From Chthoniobacterales bacterium (GTDB taxonomy: Bacteria; Verrucomicrobiota; Verrucomicrobiia; Chthoniobacterales; UBA10450), in the NCBI GenBank assembly GCA_013697365.1, contig JACCXA010000091.1:1-5763 (forward strand): a stretch of 5,763 bases of DNA. The letters run 5' to 3'. The translations under genes were made by a program, and so were the position numbers. The notes beneath the pieces are model-generated. The model did not search any database and was not told where the DNA came from. It was given only the letters and a program-made list of their open reading frames with translations. The first letter of the stretch is position 1; the number at the start of each line of letters is the position of its first letter. Shown here piece by piece: positions 1 through 5,762 of this stretch.

Positions 1-677
1 ACTTCATAAACAAACTGCGTCACGGTCTCGGCTGGATTGGCCCGGCGACCGATCTCGATCACTTTGGGCGAGCGCTGAAATTCATGCGTCAGCGCCTCGA
101 TCTCGCGCGAGAGCGTGGCCGAGAACATCAGCGTCTGGCGCTTTGGCGGGAGTGCTTTCACGATCTGCCGGATCGGCGGCAGAAATCCCATGTCGAGCAT
201 TCGATCAGCTTCATCGAGAACAAGGAACTCGATGGCCGAAAAGTTGACGTGACGCTGGCCCATGAGATCGATCAGCCGCCCTGGTGTGGCGACAACGAGC
301 TCGACCCCGGAACGAAGCGCTTCGATCTGCGGACGTTCGCTCACGCCCCCGAACACAGTTGCCATCCGCAATGGCAGATGTTTCGCGTAGGCGCGCACAT
401 TCTCCTCGATCTGCACCACCAGTTCGCGCGTCGGAGCGACCACGAGCGCCTGCATGCCGCGGCGTTGACCGTCACCCGCGGTGCCGGCCAGCTTCGTCAA
501 AATAGGAAGAACAAAGGCTGCGGTCTTTCCAGTGCCGGTCTGCGCGATGCCGATCACGTCGCGGCCCGCAAGGACCTGCGGAATCGCAGCGGTCTGGATC
601 GGCGTCGGCTCGGTATACCCCGCTTCATCGATAGCTTTGATAATCCTGTCGTTGAGACCGAGAGACCGAAATGGCAT
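1..677 (-). CDS. rhlE: DEAD-box ATP-dependent RNA helicase, RhlE type (partial, 3' end off the window)
   Basis: This is the first 225 codons, plus two bases, of a cytoplasmic ATP-dependent RNA helicase. The family unwinds short RNA duplexes in ribosome assembly and RNA decay. Translating the minus strand shows helicase domain 1 in order: an N-terminal FRSLGL segment; Q-motif TPIQ at residues 25-28; Walker A (motif I) AQTGTGKT at 45-52; motif Ia PTREL at 82-86; the GG motif at 110-111; motif Ib TPGR at 131-134; Walker B DEAD at 155-158; and motif III SAT at 186-188. The visible part ends in the linker to domain 2 (TQFVYEV), so motifs IV-VI and any basic tail lie off the window. The start is fixed: an in-frame TAG (687-689) lies four codons before the ATG at 675-677, with no other start between. 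No clear Shine-Dalgarno precedes it. It is divergent from the hydrolase gene. Family assignment is very secure. RhlE rather than SrmB or CsdA rests on the compact N-terminus and the wording around the motifs. Confidence 0.95.
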   Translation of the reverse strand, partial: MPFRSLGLNDRIIKAIDEAGYTEPTPIQTAAIPQVLAGRDVIGIAQTGTGKTAAFVLPILTKLAGTAGDGQRRGMQALVVAPTRELVVQIEENVRAYAKHLPLRMATVFGGVSERPQIEALRSGVELVVATPGRLIDLMGQRHVNFSAIEFLVLDEADRMLDMGFLPPIRQIVKALPPKRQTLMFSATLSREIEALTHEFQRSPKVIEIGRRANPAETVTQFVYE

Positions 678-715
678 GGGGGCCGACTATCGCTCACCCT
701 GGGCGAATCGCACTC

Positions 716-721
716 ATTATT
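716..721 (-). promoter_or_regulatory. Possible -10 box for the helicase gene
   Basis: On the minus strand this reads AATAAT, five of six matches to TATAAT, and it ends 38 nt before the helicase ATG, giving a plausible short leader. No convincing TTGACA-like -35 box lies at the normal 16-18 nt spacing; the nearest candidates, such as TAGTTG, are poor. It is one of the few AT-rich spots in this gap, so it is offered only as a weak candidate. Confidence 0.22.
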
Positions 722-799
722 CCGGCCTAACCAATACAACTACTGGCTCTTACTTTGTCCCGCGCGTGCGGCCCGCGTCTCGGAGGATTGCGTTACCAG

Positions 800-829
800 G
801 TGACCCCGGTGAGTCTGGTCACGCCGGGG
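800..829 (+). promoter_or_regulatory. Competing hairpins upstream of the hydrolase gene
   Basis: Two perfect 6-bp stems use overlapping bases and cannot form together. GTGACC (800-805) pairs with GGTCAC (817-822), and CCCCGG (804-809) pairs with CCGGGG (824-829). The second can be extended by TGA (810-812) with TCA (819-821), leaving a two-base bulge. The element lies about 80 nt before the hydrolase ATG. There is no T-tract after position 829, so it is not a standard intrinsic terminator. It could be a leader structure switching between two folds, or chance in GC-rich DNA. Confidence 0.3.
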
Positions 830-911
830 AGCGTAAGCATCTTCAGCAGACCTACGCGCAAGCTCACCTCATGGCTTTGTCGAAGTGCTGCCTGTCGTTT
901 CTCTTCTTTTG

Positions 912-1718
912 ATGCTTCCTGAATTGTTCCGCGATCTTGGTGTCCCTGCGGCCTCTCGTCTGGAGAGCCAGTGGACGTCCGTGAATGGACTAGTGCTTCA
1001 CAGCCCCAGGGGCGGAACTGCTACTCACCATCGCGTGCCCTTTGTCCTGATCCACGGGCTGGTTATCTCCAGCCTTTACATGATCCCGCTGGCGGAACAC
1101 ATCTCCGTCGAGCACGAGGTCCACGCGCTCGACCTTCCGGGTTTCGGTCGCAGCGAGAGTCCTTCCGAGGTGCTGACCGTTCCCCAACTCGCGAACCGAG
1201 TCATTGCCTGGATGTCAGCGACGGGTCTTCATCAGTGTCACCTCGTCGCCAATTCACTCGGCTGCGAAATCGCTGCCCATCTCGCGGTCAAAGTGCCGGA
1301 GCGAGTCGCCACGCTGACTCTGATTGGGCCGACACTCGACCCGGAGGCCTTCGCTCTCCTCACTCAGGTGATGAGGCTGCTGCGGGACGCGCTCCAGGAG
1401 CCCATCCGATTGTGGATGAACTGGATCTTCGATTTTTGGAGAGCGCGTATTCGTCGAACCATCGGCACCACGAGAGAGATGTTCCGCGACCACATTGAGC
1501 ATCAGTTACCACAGATCACCGCGCGCACCTTGGTAATCCGAGGAGGGAACGATCCCACGGTGCCGCAATCCGCCGCTTTCAGCATGACGCGTCTCCTTGC
1601 ACACGGCGACCTGCTCGTAATCGAGGGCGAACCTCATTGTGTTCACTACACAAATCCTCTTCAGGTATGTAGAGCGGTCCAGGACCATGCAGCGCTCACC
1701 ACGCAAAGCTCTTCATGA
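912..1718 (+). CDS. Alpha/beta hydrolase (MhpC-like fold), substrate unknown
   Basis: This 268-residue enzyme belongs to the alpha/beta-hydrolase fold superfamily, whose members cleave esters, C-C bonds, epoxides or haloalkanes. Visible elements, counted from the ATG at 912: the oxyanion-hole segment LIHG (about 46-49); DLPGFGRS (74-81), a family hallmark; a nucleophile elbow reading ANSLG (113-117) with Ser115; a helical cap at about 145-195 rich in Trp, Arg and Leu; RGGNDPTVP (210-218) with Asp214 as the acidic triad member; and GEPHCVHY (239-246) with His242 as the catalytic base. The triad is therefore complete, but the elbow has Ala where the family usually has Gly. There is no signal peptide, so it is probably cytoplasmic. 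The frame stays open upstream to a GTG at 885, which would add nine residues; neither start has a clear Shine-Dalgarno, and I prefer the ATG. It has no co-directional close neighbour, so context gives no substrate. Confidence 0.88.
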   Translation: MLPELFRDLGVPAASRLESQWTSVNGLVLHSPRGGTATHHRVPFVLIHGLVISSLYMIPLAEHISVEHEVHALDLPGFGRSESPSEVLTVPQLANRVIAWMSATGLHQCHLVANSLGCEIAAHLAVKVPERVATLTLIGPTLDPEAFALLTQVMRLLRDALQEPIRLWMNWIFDFWRARIRRTIGTTREMFRDHIEHQLPQITARTLVIRGGNDPTVPQSAAFSMTRLLAHGDLLVIEGEPHCVHYTNPLQVCRAVQDHAALTTQSSS

Positions 1719-1762
1719 ACCTCAATCAAGGGCACTGCTGCCTTCCTTCGCCGGGAAGTTCG

Positions 1763-1782
1763 TTTCGGCGAGGGCGCCGAAA
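1763..1782 (+). terminator. Perfect hairpin after the hydrolase, possible terminator
   Basis: TTTCGGCG (1763-1770) and CGCCGAAA (1775-1782) form a perfect 8-bp stem closed by the loop AGGG. It begins 44 nt past the hydrolase stop codon, a usual place for a transcript end. No T-tract follows on either strand, so it may instead mark or protect an mRNA 3' end. A second hairpin starts 5 nt later. Confidence 0.4.
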
Positions 1783-1786
1783 ACCA

Positions 1787-1803
1787 GCACGCGAGGCGCG
1801 TGC
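1787..1803 (+). terminator. Second tandem hairpin after the hydrolase
   Basis: GCACGCG (1787-1793) and CGCGTGC (1797-1803) form a perfect 7-bp GC-rich stem with a three-base AGG loop. It follows the preceding hairpin after only four bases and shares its AGG loop sequence. No T-tract follows. The tandem pair could act as a U-less terminator or RNA-stabilising structure; the function is inference. Confidence 0.35.
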
Positions 1804-1925
1804 GCTCCACCAAACCATACCGCGCGTCAGCAGGTAAACGCCGTTCCCCTTCCTTCGCTTTTCACTACACTTGTGCAGTGAGTCACCTGGTTCTGATCCA
1901 GTCGACAGGGCAAGTAGCGAATCGC

Positions 1926-1962
1926 AGGGACGCACTTCCGGGGCATGCGGAAGCATGTCCCT
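1926..1962 (+). promoter_or_regulatory. Extended interrupted hairpin in the propeller-gene upstream region
   Basis: An outer stem AGGGACG (1926-1932) with TGTCCCT (1956-1962), containing one G-T pair, is followed by a symmetrical CA/CA internal loop. An inner perfect 6-bp stem, CTTCCG (1935-1940) with CGGAAG (1948-1953), closes a seven-base loop GGGCATG. An alternative 8-bp pairing, GGGGCATG (1940-1947) with CATGTCCC (1954-1961), would compete with it. It lies about 110 nt before the propeller start, so it could be part of its leader RNA, an operator-like inverted repeat or a small-RNA element. It matches no riboswitch class I can name. Confidence 0.35.
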
Positions 1963-2070
1963 TCCAACGGCGAGTGTTACTTTCCAATGACTCAGGACAC
2001 GGGCACGACCGGATAGGCCCTTTCGCATTCCACCCCGTGCGCACATCGCGCGCGACATGAAGAAGACGCA

Positions 2071-4896
2071 GTGTTAAATACGATTATGATTTCGCCGACT
2101 CGCTACCGTGCCGCTTCCGTAACCGCGCTTGTTTCTCTTCTCGGCGCCTGGTCACTCTGCGGGCAATCGGTGTCTCCTCCCGTCGCCCCTCCCACGCCCG
2201 AGTCGCCGGCACCGCAAATCCAGTCGGAGGTGCGTAACCAACCGGCTCCCGCTCCGCCGCTCACTGAAGTCCTTTTCAAAAACCTGAAAGCGCGTCCAGT
2301 CGGTCCTGCCGTTATGGGCGGACGCGTTTCAGAAATCGCGCTGGATCCGCGTAACCCCGCGCTCTTCTACGTCGGACTTGCCACGGGTGGCATATTCAAG
2401 ACTGCCGATAATGGCATCTCTTTCGAGCCGATCTTCGACAAGGAATCCAGTCTCTCGATCGGGGCCGTCACAATCGCACCTTCCGATTCCGACGTGCTTT
2501 GGGTTGGCACGGGCGAGCCGAGCGACCGCAATTCCGCCGGCTGGGGCAACGGCATCTATCGCTCCATCGATGGCGGCAGCACGTGGCAAAACGTCGGTCT
2601 GAAAGATAGCCGCGCGATTGGTCGTATCGCAGTTCACCCTAAAGATCCGAACGTCGCTTACGTTGCAGCTTCCGGGCATCTCTGGGTCGACGGTGGAGAA
2701 CGCGGCCTCTTCAAAACCACCGACGGCGGCAAATCCTGGAAGCCCGTCTTGCAGGCAGCGGGACCGAACGCCGCGCGAACCGGTTGCCCGGATGTCGTGA
2801 TGGATCCGGCGAATCCCGAAATCCTCTATGCGACGCTTTACGCGCGGCAACGCACCCCATGGAATTTCAGTTACGGCGTCGCTGCTTCCAACGGCGAGGA
2901 CGTCGGCGGAATTTTCAAAAGCACGAACGGCGGCGCGAATTGGAAGAAACTTGGCGGCGGACTGCCGGGCCAGACCGGCCGGATCGGACTAAGTGCTTCA
3001 GCGAGTAATCCGAAGGTCGTCATGGCCGTTGTGCAGAGTGATGAAGGCGGCGCGAGCGACATTCGCGATATCCACAGCCGCGCAGGCGGCGTCTTCCGCT
3101 CGGAAGACGGTGGTGAAAAATGGACGCGCATGAGCGACATCAATCCCCGTCCGTTTTACTTCAGCGAGATCAAGATCGATCCGTCAAACGATCAACGCGT
3201 CTATGTCCTCGGCTTCGCCATTCTCGTCTCCGATGATGGCGGCCGCACCTTCCGCGAGGACCATTCCGAAAAGGTCCATCCGGATTGCCACGCGCTCGCC
3301 ATTCAGCCGAACACCGTGCTGCCGCCGAAGCCGCCTAAACCCGAGGATAAAAACAAGCCGCCGAAACCGCAGGTTTGTCAGCGCGTGATCCTCGGCACTG
3401 ACGGCGGCGTCTATCAGAGTTATTCCGGCGCGAAAGGCTGGGAGCATCTCACTCGCATCCCAGCCGGCCAATTCTACCGCATATCGGTGGATGACACCCA
3501 GCCGTACTACCGTATCGCGGGCGGGCTCCAGGATAACACCAACTGGGTCGGGCCTTCCGGGGTCAACAGCAAGGACGGGGTCATGAACGGTGATTGGACC
3601 AACCTCGGCGGCGGTGACGGTTTCTATGTCGTCTTCGATCCGGCGGATCGCGACACGTTCTACGCCGAAAGTCAGCAGGGCTATGTGCATCGCCTCAACA
3701 CGCGCACCGGCGAGATGCGCGAGCTTCGGCCCGAACCGGCTGAAGGCCAGCAATCATATCGCTTTCATTGGAATTCGCCGCTCATTCCGAGCAAACACAA
3801 ACCCGGCACCGTCTACCTCGGCGGCAACCGCGTCTTCCGTCTCACGGAGCGGTTCGAAAAGTTCGCGCTCATGAGTCCCGATCTTACGCGCAACGATCCC
3901 GAACGCACGGGTGCTACGGGAAGCGGGGCGGAAAATTTCGGGGTCGTGTATTCACTCGCCGAATCGCCCCTTCGCGCTGGACTTCTCTGGGCCGGGACGG
4001 ATGACGGGCGTCTCTGGATTACGGACAACGACGGCGCGAAGTGGACTGAACTGACGCAGAACCTGCCGGAAACCGTGCGCGGCCAATGGATCGTGCGCAT
4101 CGAAGCCAGCGCCCATGATCCGAAGGTCGCCTACGTCGCGCTGAACGCGTACCGGAGCGGCAACGACAGCCCGATGATCGTGCGCACTACCGACGGCGGC
4201 GCGAGCTGGCAAAGCGTAGTAGGCGAGGGCTTGCCGGCGTACGCGCCCGTTGAAGTGATTCGCGAAGATCCGGTCAATCCGCGGTTGCTCTACGCTGGCA
4301 CGCATTTTGGATTGTTCGCTTCCATCGATGCGGGCGCGAAATGGATGCGGCTTGGCGATGTCCCGGCGGTTCGAGTGGATGATCTCGTAGTTCATCCGCG
4401 CACGGCCGATCTCGTCATCGCGACGCATGGCCGCAGCCTCGGCATTCTCGATGACACCCGCCCCTTGCGTGAGCTCACGCCCGAGATCGCGGCGCAACCC
4501 GCGCACCTGTTCTCCGTCGGGCCCGTCAACGGCGGCTATCTCCTCGGCGGCTGGAATGAATGGGCCGGCAAAGCGGAATTCCGTGGGAAGAACCCGCCCG
4601 AGGGCGCGATCTTCAATGTGTGGGTGAAAGACTTCACCGGCGATGAAATCAAGATCGCGATCACAAACTCGGCTGGAACACCGGTGGCGAACTTGAAAGC
4701 GCCGGCCGCGGCTCAGGGATTGACGCGCCTGAGCTGGGATTTACTCCCGACGAAAGACGTGCTCACCCAATACGGAGGTGTGGATGCGAAGCGCCTCCCG
4801 CCGAGTGGCGATTACACCGCCGAGCTCACTGTCGGCAAAACGAAATCGAAGCAGACGTTCCGCGTCAATGTTCCGGAAGGCATCAAAACACGCTAG
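2071..4896 (+). CDS. Secreted Asp-box (BNR/VPS10-like) double beta-propeller protein with C-terminal Ig-like domain
   Basis: This 941-residue exported protein belongs to the bacterial WD40/YVTN/BNR-like (sortilin/VPS10-like) group, often labelled 'glycosyl hydrolase' although the Asp-box is a structural turn, not an active site. Its role is unknown; related folds bind peptides or glycans. Residues about 11-35 form a Sec-type signal (basic RYR, then a hydrophobic stretch), followed by a Pro-rich linker to about 64. Asp-boxes, intact or degenerate, begin near residues 111, 165, 216, 284, 344, 387, 651, 706 and 751; typical cores are SIDGGSTW and TTDGGKSW. A further degenerate blade, GTDGGVYQS, lies at 442-450. 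The clusters at 80-460 and 630-790 suggest two propeller halves. Residues about 835-935 resemble the FlgD/FnIII-like Ig domain usual at this family's C-terminus, so the protein looks complete. A Pro/Lys-rich insertion lies at 415-434. A GTG start at 2071 follows a weak purine-rich GAAGAAG; the ATG at 2086 (residue 6) is an equally good start and keeps the signal peptide. Confidence 0.9.
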   Translation: MLNTIMISPTRYRAASVTALVSLLGAWSLCGQSVSPPVAPPTPESPAPQIQSEVRNQPAPAPPLTEVLFKNLKARPVGPAVMGGRVSEIALDPRNPALFYVGLATGGIFKTADNGISFEPIFDKESSLSIGAVTIAPSDSDVLWVGTGEPSDRNSAGWGNGIYRSIDGGSTWQNVGLKDSRAIGRIAVHPKDPNVAYVAASGHLWVDGGERGLFKTTDGGKSWKPVLQAAGPNAARTGCPDVVMDPANPEILYATLYARQRTPWNFSYGVAASNGEDVGGIFKSTNGGANWKKLGGGLPGQTGRIGLSASASNPKVVMAVVQSDEGGASDIRDIHSRAGGVFRSEDGGEKWTRMSDINPRPFYFSEIKIDPSNDQRVYVLGFAILVSDDGGRTFREDHSEKVHPDCHALAIQPNTVLPPKPPKPEDKNKPPKPQVCQRVILGTDGGVYQSYSGAKGWEHLTRIPAGQFYRISVDDTQPYYRIAGGLQDNTNWVGPSGVNSKDGVMNGDWTNLGGGDGFYVVFDPADRDTFYAESQQGYVHRLNTRTGEMRELRPEPAEGQQSYRFHWNSPLIPSKHKPGTVYLGGNRVFRLTERFEKFALMSPDLTRNDPERTGATGSGAENFGVVYSLAESPLRAGLLWAGTDDGRLWITDNDGAKWTELTQNLPETVRGQWIVRIEASAHDPKVAYVALNAYRSGNDSPMIVRTTDGGASWQSVVGEGLPAYAPVEVIREDPVNPRLLYAGTHFGLFASIDAGAKWMRLGDVPAVRVDDLVVHPRTADLVIATHGRSLGILDDTRPLRELTPEIAAQPAHLFSVGPVNGGYLLGGWNEWAGKAEFRGKNPPEGAIFNVWVKDFTGDEIKIAITNSAGTPVANLKAPAAAQGLTRLSWDLLPTKDVLTQYGGVDAKRLPPSGDYTAELTVGKTKSKQTFRVNVPEGIKTR

Positions 4897-4918
4897 CGGC
4901 ACGCGCGGCCAGCACCGC

Positions 4919-4942
4919 AGTAAACCGCCCCCCCAGGTTACT
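4919..4942 (+). other. Weak hairpin with a C7 loop between the propeller and DinB-like genes
   Basis: AGTAAACC (4919-4926) pairs with GGTTACT (4936-4942) if one A is bulged, leaving a nine-base loop holding a run of seven C (4928-4934). No T-tract follows, so it is unlikely to stop transcription. The 95-bp gap shows no other structure except the ribosome binding site at its end. Confidence 0.22.
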
Positions 4943-4975
4943 CCAGCCAGGCGAGCTGCTTGATTGATTCAACGC

Positions 4976-4980
4976 GGAGG
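4976..4980 (+). promoter_or_regulatory. Ribosome binding site GGAGG that decides the start of the DinB-like gene
   Basis: GGAGG is the only strong Shine-Dalgarno sequence near this gene. Eleven bases separate it from the ATA at 4992, within the workable range. It lies 23 nt from the ATT at 5004 and over 50 nt from the GTG at 5037, both too far. It is the main sequence argument for initiation at ATA 4992. Confidence 0.6.
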
Positions 4981-4991
4981 ACGCAGCGGCC

Positions 4992-5645
4992 ATAAAAACA
5001 CAAATTGATCGCCGGGCTTTTCTGAAGACCTCAGCCGTGCTGGGCTGCGGACTCGCCGGCATCTTTCCGCCCGCGCTCGATGCTGCTGGAGCGACTTCCG
5101 GAGAAGGCTTGAATATCCTGGGACCGCGCGAAGGATTCTCTCCTCAGATCGGCACGCTCGTCTCGATGTTGAACTGGATGCGCGACGTTGTTCTATCGTC
5201 CGTCAAAGGCCTTAAGACAGCGCAGCTAGATTATCTGCACGATGCCAGGGCGAATACGATTGGCGCCCTCCTGCTTCATTTGGGCGCGCTCGAGCGGCTT
5301 TATCAGATTCACACTTTTGAGGGCAGGAAGTGGAACGATTGGGACGACGAGACTGGGAAGCGCTGGGGCCCGGCGAGCGCTTTGGGCCGGGAAGCCCGCC
5401 AGACCATTAAAGGAAACAGTCTCGGCTACTACCTCGAGGTCTTGCACGAGGGCCGCGAGCGGACTCTGGCAGAGTTAAGGAAGCGCGACGATGCCTGGCT
5501 TATGCAGGTGGACTCCGACTGGGTTTGGGGTCCGACAAACAATTACTGCAAATGGTTCCGCGTTTGTGAGCACGAATCGAATCACAACGGCCAGATTAAG
5601 TGGATCAAAGGCAGGCTTCCTGGCGCGACGGGAAATCAGGATTGA
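4992..5645 (+). CDS. Tat-exported DinB/YfiT-fold putative metal-dependent protein (apparent ATA start)
   Basis: The product is about 217 residues. DinB/YfiT four-helix-bundle proteins bind a divalent metal through three histidines, and some are thiol-dependent transferases or hydrolases; the substrate here is unknown. Counting from ATA 4992, residues 1-16 carry a twin-arginine signal, DRRAFLK (6-12), then a hydrophobic stretch through GCGLAG, with likely cleavage near the Ala-rich segment at 28-34. The likely metal ligands are His96 (LLLHLGALE) and His194 and His198 in the HExNH segment that precedes NGQ, the usual DinB C-terminal pattern. Length fits the family plus a signal peptide. Start choice: the frame opens after a TGA at 4965-4967, and no ATG, GTG or TTG occurs before the GTG at 5037, which would cut off the twin-arginine motif. 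ATA at 4992 follows GGAGG and reads (M)KTQIDRR. The gene lies 95 bp after the propeller gene and may share its transcript. The fold is confident, the function is not. Confidence 0.82.
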   Translation: MKTQIDRRAFLKTSAVLGCGLAGIFPPALDAAGATSGEGLNILGPREGFSPQIGTLVSMLNWMRDVVLSSVKGLKTAQLDYLHDARANTIGALLLHLGALERLYQIHTFEGRKWNDWDDETGKRWGPASALGREARQTIKGNSLGYYLEVLHEGRERTLAELRKRDDAWLMQVDSDWVWGPTNNYCKWFRVCEHESNHNGQIKWIKGRLPGATGNQD

Positions 5646-5741
5646 GGCGAACGGTCCAGCTCTCGGCCCTGCCGGCTTAGCGTCAAAGACCCGACGCGTG
5701 GGCAGCGTATCGCCGGGGGAGAACGGGCTGTCAGCGCGTTG

Positions 5742-5762
5742 GTCGCGGCAGTCTGCCGCGAC
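5742..5762. repeat. Perfect 9-bp palindrome at the window edge (terminator or REP-like element)
   Basis: GTCGCGGCA (5742-5750) and TGCCGCGAC (5754-5762) form a perfect 9-bp, very GC-rich stem with a GTC loop, about 97 nt after the DinB-like stop. Whether a T-tract follows cannot be seen because the window ends one base later. Such short GC palindromes can be terminators or members of dispersed extragenic palindrome families; only one copy is present here. The rest of 5646-5741 shows no gene. Confidence 0.5.

Larger units (their letters stand above)
1719..2070. other. Long intergenic region, no convincing gene, several hairpins
   Basis: These 352 bp separate the hydrolase and propeller genes. 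The ORFs crossing it on both strands (minus 1726-2058, plus 1800-2060) have no recognisable domain, run against each other and show no coding character, so I treat the stretch as non-coding. It contains two adjacent perfect hairpins close to the hydrolase stop and a longer interrupted hairpin about 110 nt before the propeller start. It also holds an 11-base pyrimidine-rich direct repeat (CCTTCCTTCGC at 1741-1751 and 1848-1858). No convincing -35/-10 pair is visible for the downstream gene. The gap may hold the hydrolase 3' end plus a structured leader or a small RNA. Confidence 0.55.

Noticed and set aside
84..803. A 239-codon plus-strand ORF over the left end
   Set aside because: It lies antisense to the helicase, whose minus-strand translation carries every expected DEAD-box motif; the plus-strand product has no recognisable domain.
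1726..2058. A 110-codon minus-strand ORF and an 86-codon plus-strand ORF in the long gap
   Set aside because: They overlap each other, have no recognisable domain and cross the hairpins; nothing supports either as a gene.
3184..3753. Long minus-strand ORFs inside the propeller gene (also 3952-4506 and 2329-2850)
   Set aside because: They mirror the codon pattern of a GC-rich sense gene with clear Asp-box repeats; their products show no domain and no ribosome binding site was evident.
2071..4896. Glycosyl hydrolase or sialidase function for the Asp-box protein
   Set aside because: Asp-boxes are structural turns in propellers. I see no sialidase arginine triad or FRIP motif, so an enzymatic call is not supported.
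4928..4934. C7 run as a frameshift that would fuse the propeller and DinB-like genes
   Set aside because: The run lies after the propeller stop (4894-4896), the propeller already ends with a complete C-terminal domain, and the DinB frame has its own in-frame stop at 4965-4967.
5013..5047. Lipoprotein signal (VLGC) in the DinB-like protein
   Set aside because: The Cys sits inside the hydrophobic core only about nine residues after the twin arginines, and the -2 residue is Leu; a normal Tat signal ending near the following Ala-rich stretch fits better.
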